NCBI GenBank assembly: GCA_963715745.1
Contig: OY970271.1
Span: 3,472,001 to 3,536,000 of the forward strand
Length of the DNA: 64,000 nucleotides
Origin: CAWGJF01 sp963715745
GTDB taxonomy: Bacteria > Bacteroidota > Ignavibacteria > Ignavibacteriales > Ignavibacteriaceae
Reading direction: 5' to 3'
In this document: one piece after another, positions 1 to 7,614 of the stretch
Numbering within the stretch: the stretch's first letter is position 1
How the letters are laid out: each line of letters opens with the position of its first letter
Notes under the pieces: generated by a model
The model's input: only the letters and a program-made list of their open reading frames with translations
The model's database searches: none
What the model was told of the DNA's origin: nothing
Made by a program: the position numbers and the translations under genes

Positions 1-311
1 CTGATGCAAGTATAACGAAAACTATAATGGTAAATGGAGATCAGGGAGCGGGTATTTTAGTTGTTAATGGGGATGTAAAATTCGCAGGTAACTTTAAATA
101 TAAAGGTATAATTCTTTGTTATAAGAATACTGATTTAGATTTTGAATCTACTGGAACAAACGAAGTTATTGGTGGAATAATTGTGGCCGGCAAAACAGTT
201 AATTTTAAGCTAACTGGGACAATGAATGTTATGTATAGTAAAGAAGTAATTAATACTGTTAGAATGAATTTAAAATCCAACGGATTTACAATTCTATCCT
301 GGTATGAGTAA
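1..311 (+). CDS. PilX-like pilus-assembly protein, C-terminal part (5' end outside window)
   Basis: The reading frame is open from the left edge and ends at TAA, so this is the C-terminal ~100 residues of a longer protein. It shows the repeated Gly-rich beta pattern (GILVVNGDVKFAGNFKYKG, then GGIIVAGKTVNF) seen at the end of PilX/DUF4900-type pilus-associated proteins. The last residues, GFTILSWYE, closely match the end of the complete protein two kilobases downstream (GFKIVSWLE), so the two look like paralogues. The family assignment is by pattern only. The in-frame ATG at 27 is internal and unlikely to be the true start. Confidence 0.6.
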   Translation, partial: DASITKTIMVNGDQGAGILVVNGDVKFAGNFKYKGIILCYKNTDLDFESTGTNEVIGGIIVAGKTVNFKLTGTMNVMYSKEVINTVRMNLKSNGFTILSWYE

Positions 312-387
312 AAATGTAAATTATTTATAAAAGTTAATACCTAGTTGATTTACACTTATTAAGGTAAGATGATACTTTATAAACTAT

Positions 388-897
388 TTATAAATTGATA
401 TCTTCTTCTACTTCATCAAAATTTATACACGTCTCTTCCTCATCAATGTTCTTAGTCAAATCATCAGGAATAACATGATTCTCATCAATCAAAATATTAG
501 TAATATCAGAATTTTTACTCAATAAATTTTCTTTCACCTTAGTAATTTCGTTTACAAAATTATTTAGTTCATCAGAAGTGATTTTATATAGTACCGAGGT
601 TTTATTAGCAACTGCAGTTGCCTGTCTGTTCTGCTGTTTTTTAATAGCTTCTTCACCAAAGAAATCTGTTATATATTTATACTCGATTTTTTTTCTATCC
701 GAATATTTTATTTTAATCTCTCCCTCTATGACTAAATAAATTTCATTTGCAGGCTCTTCTTTTGTAAAAAGAATATGACCGTCTTCCACTTGAAAAAAAT
801 TCTTTGATTTTATGAAACTTCTGATTTGTTCTTTACTCACCCCATTGAATAACGAATTTGAAGTTGCCATAATCTGAAGGTCTTTATCTACTATCAT
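388..897 (-). CDS. Cyclic-nucleotide-binding domain protein
   Basis: This 169-residue protein is a stand-alone CRP-type cyclic nucleotide-binding domain. The beta-roll runs from about residue 15 to 110. The phosphate-binding cassette is visible as FGEEAI (80-85) followed by R91 in NRQATA, the residues that normally hold the cyclic phosphate, so ligand binding is plausible. There is no helix-turn-helix after the domain; the last ~50 residues are acidic and probably disordered. It is therefore not a classical Crp regulator, more likely a sensor that acts through a partner. The start is backed by a strong GGGGTGGGGA ribosome-binding site. It is divergent from the pilin-like cluster. A class III nucleotidyl cyclase is also encoded in this window (38.0 kb), but no direct link is shown. 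Confidence 0.75.
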   Translation of the reverse strand: MIVDKDLQIMATSNSLFNGVSKEQIRSFIKSKNFFQVEDGHILFTKEEPANEIYLVIEGEIKIKYSDRKKIEYKYITDFFGEEAIKKQQNRQATAVANKTSVLYKITSDELNNFVNEITKVKENLLSKNSDITNILIDENHVIPDDLTKNIDEEETCINFDEVEEDINL

Positions 898-1099
898 GCT
901 TCCCCACCCCTAATTTTTTAAAAGAATAATTCTGCTGAACTCTACTCAAATAAAATACCAGTAAATATTTTTGTTAAATTCAACAAATTCCATATAGAAT
1001 CATATTTATGGTAATAATAATCACAAATTCTGTATTAATTAGATGAAAAATGGCTTTGATTTGTTTATAGGAAAAAACTACCGATTCAGTAGAAATTTC

Positions 1100-1123
1100 T
1101 GGCGTTTACGCCATTACTGGCGT
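1100..1123. repeat. TGGCGT / ACGCCA / TGGCGT triplet repeat upstream of pilin-like genes
   Basis: In the 361-base gap between divergent genes there is TGGCGT, two bases, its inverse ACGCCA, four bases, then TGGCGT again. Two inverted half-sites plus a third direct copy resemble a multi-site operator for an activator, located about 75-95 bases upstream of the sigma-54-like element. The binding protein is unknown. The rest of the gap shows only AT-rich sequence. Confidence 0.35.
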
Positions 1124-1195
1124 CAAAATTCTATATTCATTTTTAAAAACTTTAATATTTCTTCAAAGTTCTGGTTTTTTTAGCCATTTAATATT

Positions 1196-1210
1196 TTGCA
1201 CTAATCTTGC
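1196..1210 (+). promoter_or_regulatory. Sigma-54-like promoter (-24/-12)
   Basis: TTGCAC, five bases, TTGC matches the sigma-54 consensus TGGCAC-N5-TTGC except for one G of the -24 doublet. It lies about 50 bases before the ATG of the first pilin-like gene, which fits a transcription start near 1222. Sigma-54 control is common for type IV pilin genes in other bacteria. The match is by eye and one key base differs. Confidence 0.4.
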
Positions 1211-1258
1211 ATATACTTGCCTGATAACAAATTATAAAATCACTAATTACAACCAATT

Positions 1259-1768
1259 ATGAATACAGGTCAATCACTTTTTAGTATTGGTGCTTTACTT
1301 TTATTATCTCTTACCGTGTTAAGAGTTAATAATAATATTCTCCTGACAGACGAAGTTTTATACGATTCTAAATTTGGAATAATTGCAAACTCGATTGCAA
1401 CTTCAATTATTGAAAAAGCAACAACAAAATTTTTTGATGCAAACACAGCAACAGGACCGGTTGCAAGTCCCAATGATCTCACAATAAACCTGGGGCCCAA
1501 TGGTAGTGAAACAAATCCTGATAATTTTAATGACTTTGATGACTTCAACACTTATGCAAATCAAGATACTTTCTTTACTAATCTAATATTTGATTACAGA
1601 TGTGAAGTCTGTTATGTGAACTCCAGTAATTTAGATATTGCTGCTCCGTCACCAACCTGGCATAAAAAACTTACTGTTTTTGTGACATGGAGACAAAACG
1701 GACAGTTGACCGGTGTTGCAGCCGATACGATTAAACAATCAGTTGTATACAGTTACTGGTATTTTTAA
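1259..1768 (+). CDS. Pilin-like secreted/membrane protein (unknown family)
   Basis: This 169-residue protein has a short N-terminus (MNTG) followed directly by a hydrophobic helix (about residues 7-22) and then a polar, beta-rich ectodomain. The layout resembles a type IV pseudopilin with a Gly at the leader end, but the usual Glu at mature position 5 is absent. The ectodomain has two cysteines in CEVC that could form a disulfide. I do not recognise a named family. It heads a run of three genes with short gaps and shared topology, so a minor pilin or pilus-assembly role is inferred from context. It is the gene nearest the sigma-54-like promoter. Confidence 0.55.
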   Translation: MNTGQSLFSIGALLLLSLTVLRVNNNILLTDEVLYDSKFGIIANSIATSIIEKATTKFFDANTATGPVASPNDLTINLGPNGSETNPDNFNDFDDFNTYANQDTFFTNLIFDYRCEVCYVNSSNLDIAAPSPTWHKKLTVFVTWRQNGQLTGVAADTIKQSVVYSYWYF

Positions 1769-1784
1769 TTAAAAGGAGTTTGAT

Positions 1785-2438
1785 ATGGGTTTTACAACCA
1801 TGCTAGATATAATTGGTTCGATGATAATTGGTGGAATATTAATGACAATTGCTTGGCGATTAAGTGATGCAGCAACTGAAAAAACATATAACAACACTGG
1901 TGAGTTAACAATTCAGCAAAACCTTTTAACTGTTGCTCAGATGGTGGAATTTGATTTTAGAAAAATTGGATATGTTAAGACTTGGAGTGGAGTTTTAGAT
2001 CCAAGAACAGGTAAAGGATTCAAAGCCAATCAGGCAATTGTTTTTGCAGATTCATCCAGAATAAAATTCTACACAGATCTTCCGGCTTCTTCTAGTTTGG
2101 AAGGAGATGGAAACCTGGATTCAGTTACATACTATCTTGGACCAACTTCCGAATGTCTGGATACTCCCAATCCAAGAGACAGAATTCTGTACAGAGTTGA
2201 AAACAATGATCCGCCTGTTAAATCAAATTTAGGAGTTACCAGATTTCACCTAACATATTTTGATGTAGCTAATGATAGTTTGATTACACCTGTTACTGAC
2301 CCTAATCTTATTCAAAATATAGAAATCGATATAGTGGTCGAAGATGTTGCAGCATATGATCAAAAATATTCAAATGCGTTCTGGAAACAGATAAGGCTTG
2401 CTTCCAGAAATATGAGTAGAGCGTTTATTTTAAAGTAA
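1785..2438 (+). CDS. Pilin-like protein with minimal MG leader
   Basis: This 217-residue protein begins MGFTTMLDIIG and continues as a hydrophobic helix to about residue 25. G-F-T after one residue looks like a prepilin peptidase site reduced to its minimum, with Asp rather than Glu close to position 5. The rest resembles PilW-type minor pilins: a long helix (residues 30-65) then a beta-rich domain with SSRIKFYTDL and a SVTYYLGPTSE strand. An AAGGAG ribosome-binding site sits 7 bases before the ATG. It is 16 bases after the previous gene and 25 bases before the next, so it is co-transcribed. Function is inferred from topology and neighbours. Confidence 0.55.
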   Translation: MGFTTMLDIIGSMIIGGILMTIAWRLSDAATEKTYNNTGELTIQQNLLTVAQMVEFDFRKIGYVKTWSGVLDPRTGKGFKANQAIVFADSSRIKFYTDLPASSSLEGDGNLDSVTYYLGPTSECLDTPNPRDRILYRVENNDPPVKSNLGVTRFHLTYFDVANDSLITPVTDPNLIQNIEIDIVVEDVAAYDQKYSNAFWKQIRLASRNMSRAFILK

Positions 2439-2463
2439 AATGAATAATTAAAGGAATAAATTT

Positions 2464-3717
2464 ATGTCAGGTAAAGCATCACTTCTTGTTGTGGCAGGTT
2501 TCAGTTTGGTTTTTCTTGTAGTTGCCCAAAATTTTGGGGGTATCTCAAACAGAGCCGTTGATAATTATGTTAATTATCAGACAGAAACATTTGCTCATAA
2601 TATTGCTATAAGTGGAGCGAACATAATGGCTGATAGTGTTTATTGGAATCCCGGTTTTTCAGGTTCATATTCAAAAGAATTTCAGGGTGGACAATTAAAT
2701 GCTAGTGTAACAATTATAAACGCAGCAACTGGTTATCGTGAAATTGTCTCCACAGGTACTTATCAGGGTAAATCCAGCACAATTAGATTGCGGATTGCTC
2801 CCAGCAGTTTTTCCCAATACGCATATTATTCGACTTTTGAAAAAGCAAGCCCCGGGGGTGGAGATATATGGTGGATTGGAGGAGACATAGTTTATGGACC
2901 TTTTCACACTCAGGACGATTTAAGAGTTTATAATCATCCCAAGTTTTTAGGTGAATATACTTCTCATAAAGGAAATTTAATATACTATAGCAGCAGAAGA
3001 GATGATTCACCAATTATAACAGGAGTTTACGAACCTGGAAAAAGTATTGAGATTCCTGATAATGCAGTGAAGGATCTTGAACCTGAAGCAGATGCTGATG
3101 GATATAAATTCTCCGGACACGATACTGTATATGTCACATTTGATAAAGATACTTTGCGTTATAAATATAGTTACTCAGATCCTTATTCAAGTTTTGCATT
3201 GGAAGATTCCGTTCCAAATGGTTTAATATATGCAAAAGATTGCTTAGTCAGGCTGCAGGGTACAGTAAGAGGCAGATATACAATTGCTTGCGATTCAGTT
3301 TCAAGTGTTTCAGGTAAGGGAACGATTTGGTTGGATAATGACATAGTTTATGAAACAGATCCAAATGTGGATCCCACTTCTAAAGATATACTTGGAATAG
3401 TTGCAGAAAATAATGTTAAAATAACCGATAATTTTGCTAATAGTTACGGCAACAGTATTAATATCGATGCATCTATTTTTTGTGAAAATTGGGGTTTTGG
3501 AGCAGATAAATATAAAACAAGAACGGTAAGTGGTGATATAAATCTACTTGGTGGAATCCAGCAAAACTTTAGACAAGCTGTAGGAACATTTAGCAGTAAG
3601 TATGGTGTTACAAGTGGGTTTACTAAAAAATATAATTACGACCCAAGGTTAGCTTATATGTCTCCCCCGTTTTATCCGGGGACTGGTGGTTTTAAAATAG
3701 TTTCGTGGCTTGAATAG
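2464..3717 (+). CDS. PilX-like pilus assembly protein
   Basis: This 417-residue protein has a short MSG leader, a hydrophobic helix (about 5-22) and a long beta-rich ectodomain. Around residues 135-165 it has IWWIGGDIVYGPFHTQDDL, the plus-strand G-P-x-H-T pattern typical of PilX/DUF4900 proteins. It ends GFKIVSWLE, almost the same as the truncated gene at the left edge. A good AAAGGA ribosome-binding site precedes the ATG. Known PilX proteins are minor components that promote pilus assembly or adhesion; the exact role here is inferred. It is the last gene before a strong terminator, closing the pilin-like transcription unit. Confidence 0.65.
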   Translation: MSGKASLLVVAGFSLVFLVVAQNFGGISNRAVDNYVNYQTETFAHNIAISGANIMADSVYWNPGFSGSYSKEFQGGQLNASVTIINAATGYREIVSTGTYQGKSSTIRLRIAPSSFSQYAYYSTFEKASPGGGDIWWIGGDIVYGPFHTQDDLRVYNHPKFLGEYTSHKGNLIYYSSRRDDSPIITGVYEPGKSIEIPDNAVKDLEPEADADGYKFSGHDTVYVTFDKDTLRYKYSYSDPYSSFALEDSVPNGLIYAKDCLVRLQGTVRGRYTIACDSVSSVSGKGTIWLDNDIVYETDPNVDPTSKDILGIVAENNVKITDNFANSYGNSINIDASIFCENWGFGADKYKTRTVSGDINLLGGIQQNFRQAVGTFSSKYGVTSGFTKKYNYDPRLAYMSPPFYPGTGGFKIVSWLE

Positions 3718-3725
3718 GAATTAGC

Positions 3726-3755
3726 AAAAATCCCGGTGCTATGCCGGGATTTTTT
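3726..3755 (+). terminator. Rho-independent terminator
   Basis: AAAAATCCCGG, a seven-base loop, and CCGGGATTTTT form an 11-base perfect stem ending in a T run just after the PilX-like gene. Confidence 0.85.
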
Positions 3756-3796
3756 ATCATTATTTAATTGCAATATCTCAGTAAGGAGAGTGGTTG

Positions 3797-3946
3797 ATGT
3801 GGGTAATAGGAAGAAAAGAAGCTGCGTATGATTTAACTAAATTTGCAGGAACAATTAAGACAAGAGAAACAGGATTTTTTCAAATTGTAAAATTTTTAAT
3901 AGCTGTTTCTATACTCTTCGCAGTCTTCGTACTAATAGTAAAATAA
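3797..3946 (+). CDS. Small single-pass membrane protein, 49 aa
   Basis: A 49-residue reading frame (MWVIGRKEAAYDLTK...) has AAGGAG eight bases before its ATG and ends at TAA. Residues ~28-48 form one hydrophobic helix; the front half is amphipathic with basic residues (KTRET). It lies between a terminator and the convergent GroES-like gene, so it would be a separate tiny transcription unit. No family recognised. The ribosome-binding site and clean helix argue that it is real. Confidence 0.5.
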   Translation: MWVIGRKEAAYDLTKFAGTIKTRETGFFQIVKFLIAVSILFAVFVLIVK

Positions 3947-3954
3947 TTATCATT

Positions 3955-4329
3955 TTACGCTGCAAAATCTTCATTCCTTATTAGCAATAAAACTGCTGAT
4001 TGAGGGACAATAAGATATTTTTGCTTTTCAAATTCAATTTCGAAAGCTTCTTTTCTTAAAAAAATTGCAAGGTCCCCTTCTTTCGCCTGTAAAGGAATAT
4101 ATTTTACATTCTCGATATTTTCTTTCCAGGGTTCTTCATCCACCTGTGCAGCCGTTGCATAACCGGGTCCGACTTTTATTACATAACCACTTTGCACTCT
4201 TTCTTTTTCTGTGACTCCTGCCGGTAAATACAAACCGCTGGTAGTTCTGCCTGATTCTTCCTGCGGCTTAACAAGAATTCTATCTCCAACAACAATAAAT
4301 TTGTCAATACTATTCAATTCAATTTCCAT
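3955..4329 (-). CDS. GroES/Cpn10-like co-chaperonin, orphan and extended
   Basis: At 124 residues this is longer than ordinary GroES (~95). Residues 14-22 (VGDRILVKP) and 51-56 (IKVGPG) are the classic Cpn10 strands. The mobile loop (about 23-48) keeps a hydrophobic tripeptide in SGLYLP (31-36), the element that docks on GroEL. The roof region carries an insertion around EEPWKENIENVKY (65-77), and a C-terminal strand (QKYLIVPQSAVLLLI) closes the barrel. No groEL is adjacent. It probably acts as an accessory or specialised co-chaperonin; binding to GroEL is inferred from the loop. Confidence 0.8.
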   Translation of the reverse strand: MEIELNSIDKFIVVGDRILVKPQEESGRTTSGLYLPAGVTEKERVQSGYVIKVGPGYATAAQVDEEPWKENIENVKYIPLQAKEGDLAIFLRKEAFEIEFEKQKYLIVPQSAVLLLIRNEDFAA

Positions 4330-4469
4330 AATTCTATAAATAATCAGTACAAATATAGCTATATAATTTTATGTCTTCTATCTTCTTTTCAGGTAATGTA
4401 TAAAAGTTTTACTTCATAAATGAATCAGGAATTTCTAAATTTGCTAATTAACTAAACAAAAAATTGAAG

Positions 4470-5078
4470 ATGAATAATTTTAATGCAGATTTTTGGGATG
4501 AAAGATATAATCAAAAAAATTATTTATATGGACTTGAACCAAACGCTTATTTCAAATCACAGATAATAAAATATAAACCGGGTAATTTATTTCTTCCCGG
4601 TGATGGAGAAGGAAGAAACGCTGTTTATGCAGCCTCTCTCGGTTGGAAGGTTGACGCAGTAGATTTCAGTTCAGTTGCAATTGAAAAAGCCAAAAATTTT
4701 GCACAATCTTTTAACCTAGGAATCAATCACACTAAAGCTGATTTAAGAAAATTTATTCCCAGGCGTGATTATTATGATGCAACTGCAATAATCTTTGTTC
4801 ATCTTCCACCAGAAGTACGAAAAAGTTTCCACAAAAAATTAATTGACTGCCTCAAACAAAATGGTGTATTTATTATAGAAGTTTATGAAAAAAAACAGTT
4901 GGGTAAAAACAGTGGTGGTCCGCAAAGCGAAGAGATGCTTTACTCTATAACTGAATTAGAAAATGATTTTAAAGATCTTAAAACTATATATTTAAATGAA
5001 GAACTAGTAGAATTGAATGAAGGTGAAAAACACTCCGGTGAAGCAAATGTTATTAGATATGTTGGAATAAAAAAATGA
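4470..5078 (+). CDS. Class I SAM-dependent methyltransferase
   Basis: The 202-residue protein starts NADFWDERY...YGLEPNAYF, typical of the small TehB/thiopurine-methyltransferase-like SAM enzymes. The SAM-binding loop is LFLPGDGEGRNAVYAA (about 42-57), with the acidic residue of motif II in VDAVDFS. The substrate is not predictable. I chose the ATG at 4470; an in-frame TTG six bases upstream is the alternative. The last four bases overlap the next gene's start (ATGA), so the two are translationally coupled, which suggests a role linked to the glycosyltransferase. Confidence 0.75.
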   Translation: MNNFNADFWDERYNQKNYLYGLEPNAYFKSQIIKYKPGNLFLPGDGEGRNAVYAASLGWKVDAVDFSSVAIEKAKNFAQSFNLGINHTKADLRKFIPRRDYYDATAIIFVHLPPEVRKSFHKKLIDCLKQNGVFIIEVYEKKQLGKNSGGPQSEEMLYSITELENDFKDLKTIYLNEELVELNEGEKHSGEANVIRYVGIKK

Positions 5079-6334
5079 AGAGAGCATTATTCATTTCATA
5101 CTACTGGCCCCCATCAGGGAAAGCTTCTTTACAATGGCCGATAAAAATTATTAAGCACCTCATTTCATCTGGATGGCAAATTACTGTTTTAACAGTTAAT
5201 GAAGATACTTTCTCTCATAGTGATTCATACTTTACATCCGAAATTCAGTCGGGACTAAAAGTAATTAGAGCAAAAACTTTTGAACCATTTAACATTTATA
5301 AGAAATTTACGGGTAAAGGAAAGGATGAAAAGTTAGTAGCTTCTGAAACAATTTCTACAAAAAATAAAAAGCTGAGTCACAGACTTTCTTTGTGGATCAG
5401 GATGAATTTATTTATTCCGGATGCAAGAGTTGGTTGGTACTTCCCTGCTGTTAAAGAAATAACAGATCATTTAAAAAACGAACCCGTCGATGTAATAGTT
5501 TCAATTGGTCCTCCACATACGACTCATTTAATAGCAAAAAAACTTTCATCAAAATTCAAAGTGCCTTTTGTACCCGTATTTATTGATCCCTGGACTGATA
5601 TCGCTTACTATAAAAATTTCAAAAGGAGCAAAATTTCTCGGACCGTTGATAATCATTTTGAAAAATCAGTTCTAAAAAATTCTTCGGTAAATATTTTTGT
5701 TACTGAAACAATGAAAAAGGATTATGAAAATAAGTACCCATTTATAAAAGAAAAATCGCACGTTCTATACTGGGGATACAGCGAAGAGGATTTTGAGGAT
5801 ATAAATTTGATAAAAAGGACCGGAGACGAAAAAGTAATTGTGCATGCAGGGAATTTATTTTCATATCAAAACCCGGTTAATTTCTGGAAACAAATAAAAA
5901 AAGAAATTGATAATGAACAAAAATTCATCCTGAAATTTATTGGAACAGTTGACCCACAAATAGTTGAAACAATAAATGATACCGGACTTTACCCTTACAC
6001 AAAATACCTTGGATTTCTTCCTTACAGAAAAATGCTGGAAGAAGTCTGTAATGCTGATTTTCTTTTAGTATGTGCAACAGAACCACGTCACGTTCCGGGA
6101 AAATTATTTGAATATTTACGTGCCGGCAAACCCATAATTGCTTTTGGAGATAACAATCAGGAAGTAAAAGATATTTTGCAAAAAGCAAACGCCGGGATGA
6201 TGTTTGGATATAGTGAAAATTTTGAAGAAATTTTTCACAAAGAAAAATCATTCAATACTGATTTAGAATATGTAAAAATATTTGAAAGAAAAGAAATTGC
6301 AAACAAATTAAGTGAAATACTAGAGCATCTATAG
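5075..6334 (+). CDS. Glycosyltransferase, group 1 (GT4-like)
   Basis: This 419-residue cytoplasmic enzyme has two Rossmann halves of the GT-B fold. The N-terminal half starts ALFISYYWPPSGKAS, a common opening of GT4 enzymes with a Pro-Pro-Gly-type acceptor loop. The C-terminal half has VIVHAGNL, a strand-loop with FIGTVDP, and the nucleotide-sugar region HVPGKLFEYLRAGKPIIAFG (about residues 340-360), where the glutamate of the E-x7-E-type motif lies. It probably adds a sugar to a polysaccharide or glycolipid precursor. It overlaps the upstream methyltransferase by four bases. Confidence 0.8.
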   Translation: MKRALFISYYWPPSGKASLQWPIKIIKHLISSGWQITVLTVNEDTFSHSDSYFTSEIQSGLKVIRAKTFEPFNIYKKFTGKGKDEKLVASETISTKNKKLSHRLSLWIRMNLFIPDARVGWYFPAVKEITDHLKNEPVDVIVSIGPPHTTHLIAKKLSSKFKVPFVPVFIDPWTDIAYYKNFKRSKISRTVDNHFEKSVLKNSSVNIFVTETMKKDYENKYPFIKEKSHVLYWGYSEEDFEDINLIKRTGDEKVIVHAGNLFSYQNPVNFWKQIKKEIDNEQKFILKFIGTVDPQIVETINDTGLYPYTKYLGFLPYRKMLEEVCNADFLLVCATEPRHVPGKLFEYLRAGKPIIAFGDNNQEVKDILQKANAGMMFGYSENFEEIFHKEKSFNTDLEYVKIFERKEIANKLSEILEHL

Positions 6335-6414
6335 TAAAATCAAATAAACAATTATTAAATAACTACAACATAGAATATTAAGAAATAATTTTAATAAAGA
6401 ACCGAATATGAAAT

Positions 6415-7296
6415 ATGCGTTCACATAAAAAGAGCTATCAGAATCAAATTGATCATCTTCTAAAATATTCTGAAGATAGATGTAAATTAATGTTAAATCA
6501 CAATACAATTAATAGATGGAGGGTGGAAAGATTGTATAATTGTATTGATCCCCTTTTAAAACTGTATCCAAAATCCAAATGGCTTACCGTTGGAGATTTT
6601 TATTACGGGAGTGATGCTCAATACATACAATCAAAAGGACACGAAACTATAGCTTCCGATATTGATGATCATTTTTTAAGAAAAGGAAAAGAAATAGGGT
6701 ATATAGAACACTTTTCAGAAGAAAATGTTGAATCATTATCCTTTGATGATGAATCGTTTGATTTTGTATTGTGTAAGGAGACCTTTCATCATTTACCCAG
6801 ACCTTATATTGGTTTATACGAAATGTTAAGAGTCAGTAAAGTTGGAGTATTGTTGATCGAGCCTTATGACAGATTTATTAATGCTTCTTATATGGAAAGA
6901 TTTGCAAATTGGTTGCTTAAAAAATTAAAGGGCAAGATGCATGACTTATATGAGCCATCGGGTAATTATAAATATTCTCTTTCCAAAAGGGAGATTGAAA
7001 AAATAGCATTAGGGTGCAATTTCCATTATATAGCATTTAAATACATAAATGATTATTACAAAGATGGGCTAGGAATTGAATATAAAGACAAAAAAGATAA
7101 AGTTTTCAATAAGGTTAAACATCAAATATTTTTTAGAGACTTCTTGTGGAAGTTCAGACTATTTTCACCTACCTATTTGATTTCAATCATTTTTAAGAAT
7201 GATGTTTACCCTAGTTCACTTTTAAATGAAGGGTATGAAATTCTAGAGCTTACAAAGAATCCATATTTAAGTAAGAATACAATTAGCCAAGTGTGA
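6415..7296 (+). CDS. SAM-dependent methyltransferase-domain protein
   Basis: This 293-residue protein has a methyltransferase domain in its first ~170 residues: WLTVGDFYYGSDA in place of the usual GxGxG loop, then ETIASDIDD (motif II acid), and FDFVLCKETFHHLPRP (motif IV, about residues 118-133). The degraded glycine loop may weaken SAM binding. The C-terminal third is basic and has no recognised domain. A first ATG seven bases upstream gives only a short frame, so the start is at 6415. It sits within the polysaccharide region but is separated from neighbours by untranslated gaps; the substrate is unknown. Confidence 0.65.
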   Translation: MRSHKKSYQNQIDHLLKYSEDRCKLMLNHNTINRWRVERLYNCIDPLLKLYPKSKWLTVGDFYYGSDAQYIQSKGHETIASDIDDHFLRKGKEIGYIEHFSEENVESLSFDDESFDFVLCKETFHHLPRPYIGLYEMLRVSKVGVLLIEPYDRFINASYMERFANWLLKKLKGKMHDLYEPSGNYKYSLSKREIEKIALGCNFHYIAFKYINDYYKDGLGIEYKDKKDKVFNKVKHQIFFRDFLWKFRLFSPTYLISIIFKNDVYPSSLLNEGYEILELTKNPYLSKNTISQV

Positions 7297-7330
7297 TTGT
7301 AAATTTAATTTGAGGAACCCATTCAGACAT

Positions 7331-7590
7331 TTATTTTAATAAAAAAAATTTCTTAATAGCAATAAAATCTTCAGCACTTGGTTTATAATAGCAAACCCCA
7401 GCTAGGCAAATTTTTCCCATCGAATATTACCTTATATTTGTCTGCTAACTGCTTACCATTAGTTAAAGTAAGTATCTAATTACCAACTACATCATAGACC
7501 TAGAAAGTAACAAACATCTTTAGCTGTTTTATAAGCAATAATCAATTTTGTACAGAAGTTCATTTAATTTAAATTTAATAATAAATATCA
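7331..7590 (-). pseudogene. Relic of a T9SS type A sorting domain
   Basis: This non-coding gap read on the minus strand retains a degraded T9SS C-terminal sorting domain. In order it contains N-x-x-TKL..AYKTAKDV, VTF, (stop), VYDVVGN, (stop), ILTLTN, GKQLADKYKVIFDGKNLPS, GLLL and, after a shift of frame, SAEDFIAIKKFFLLK followed by TAA. These parts align in order with the canonical Ignavibacteria domain (NPSTxI..., VYDVLGN, TL.N, G.Y.V.FDGxNLPSGVY, KKxxLLK). At least two in-frame stops and two frameshifts are present, and the passenger protein is gone. This explains nearly all of the 318-base gap. Confidence 0.8.
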
Positions 7591-7614
7591 AATAATTATT
7601 ATTGCCAGCCATAG

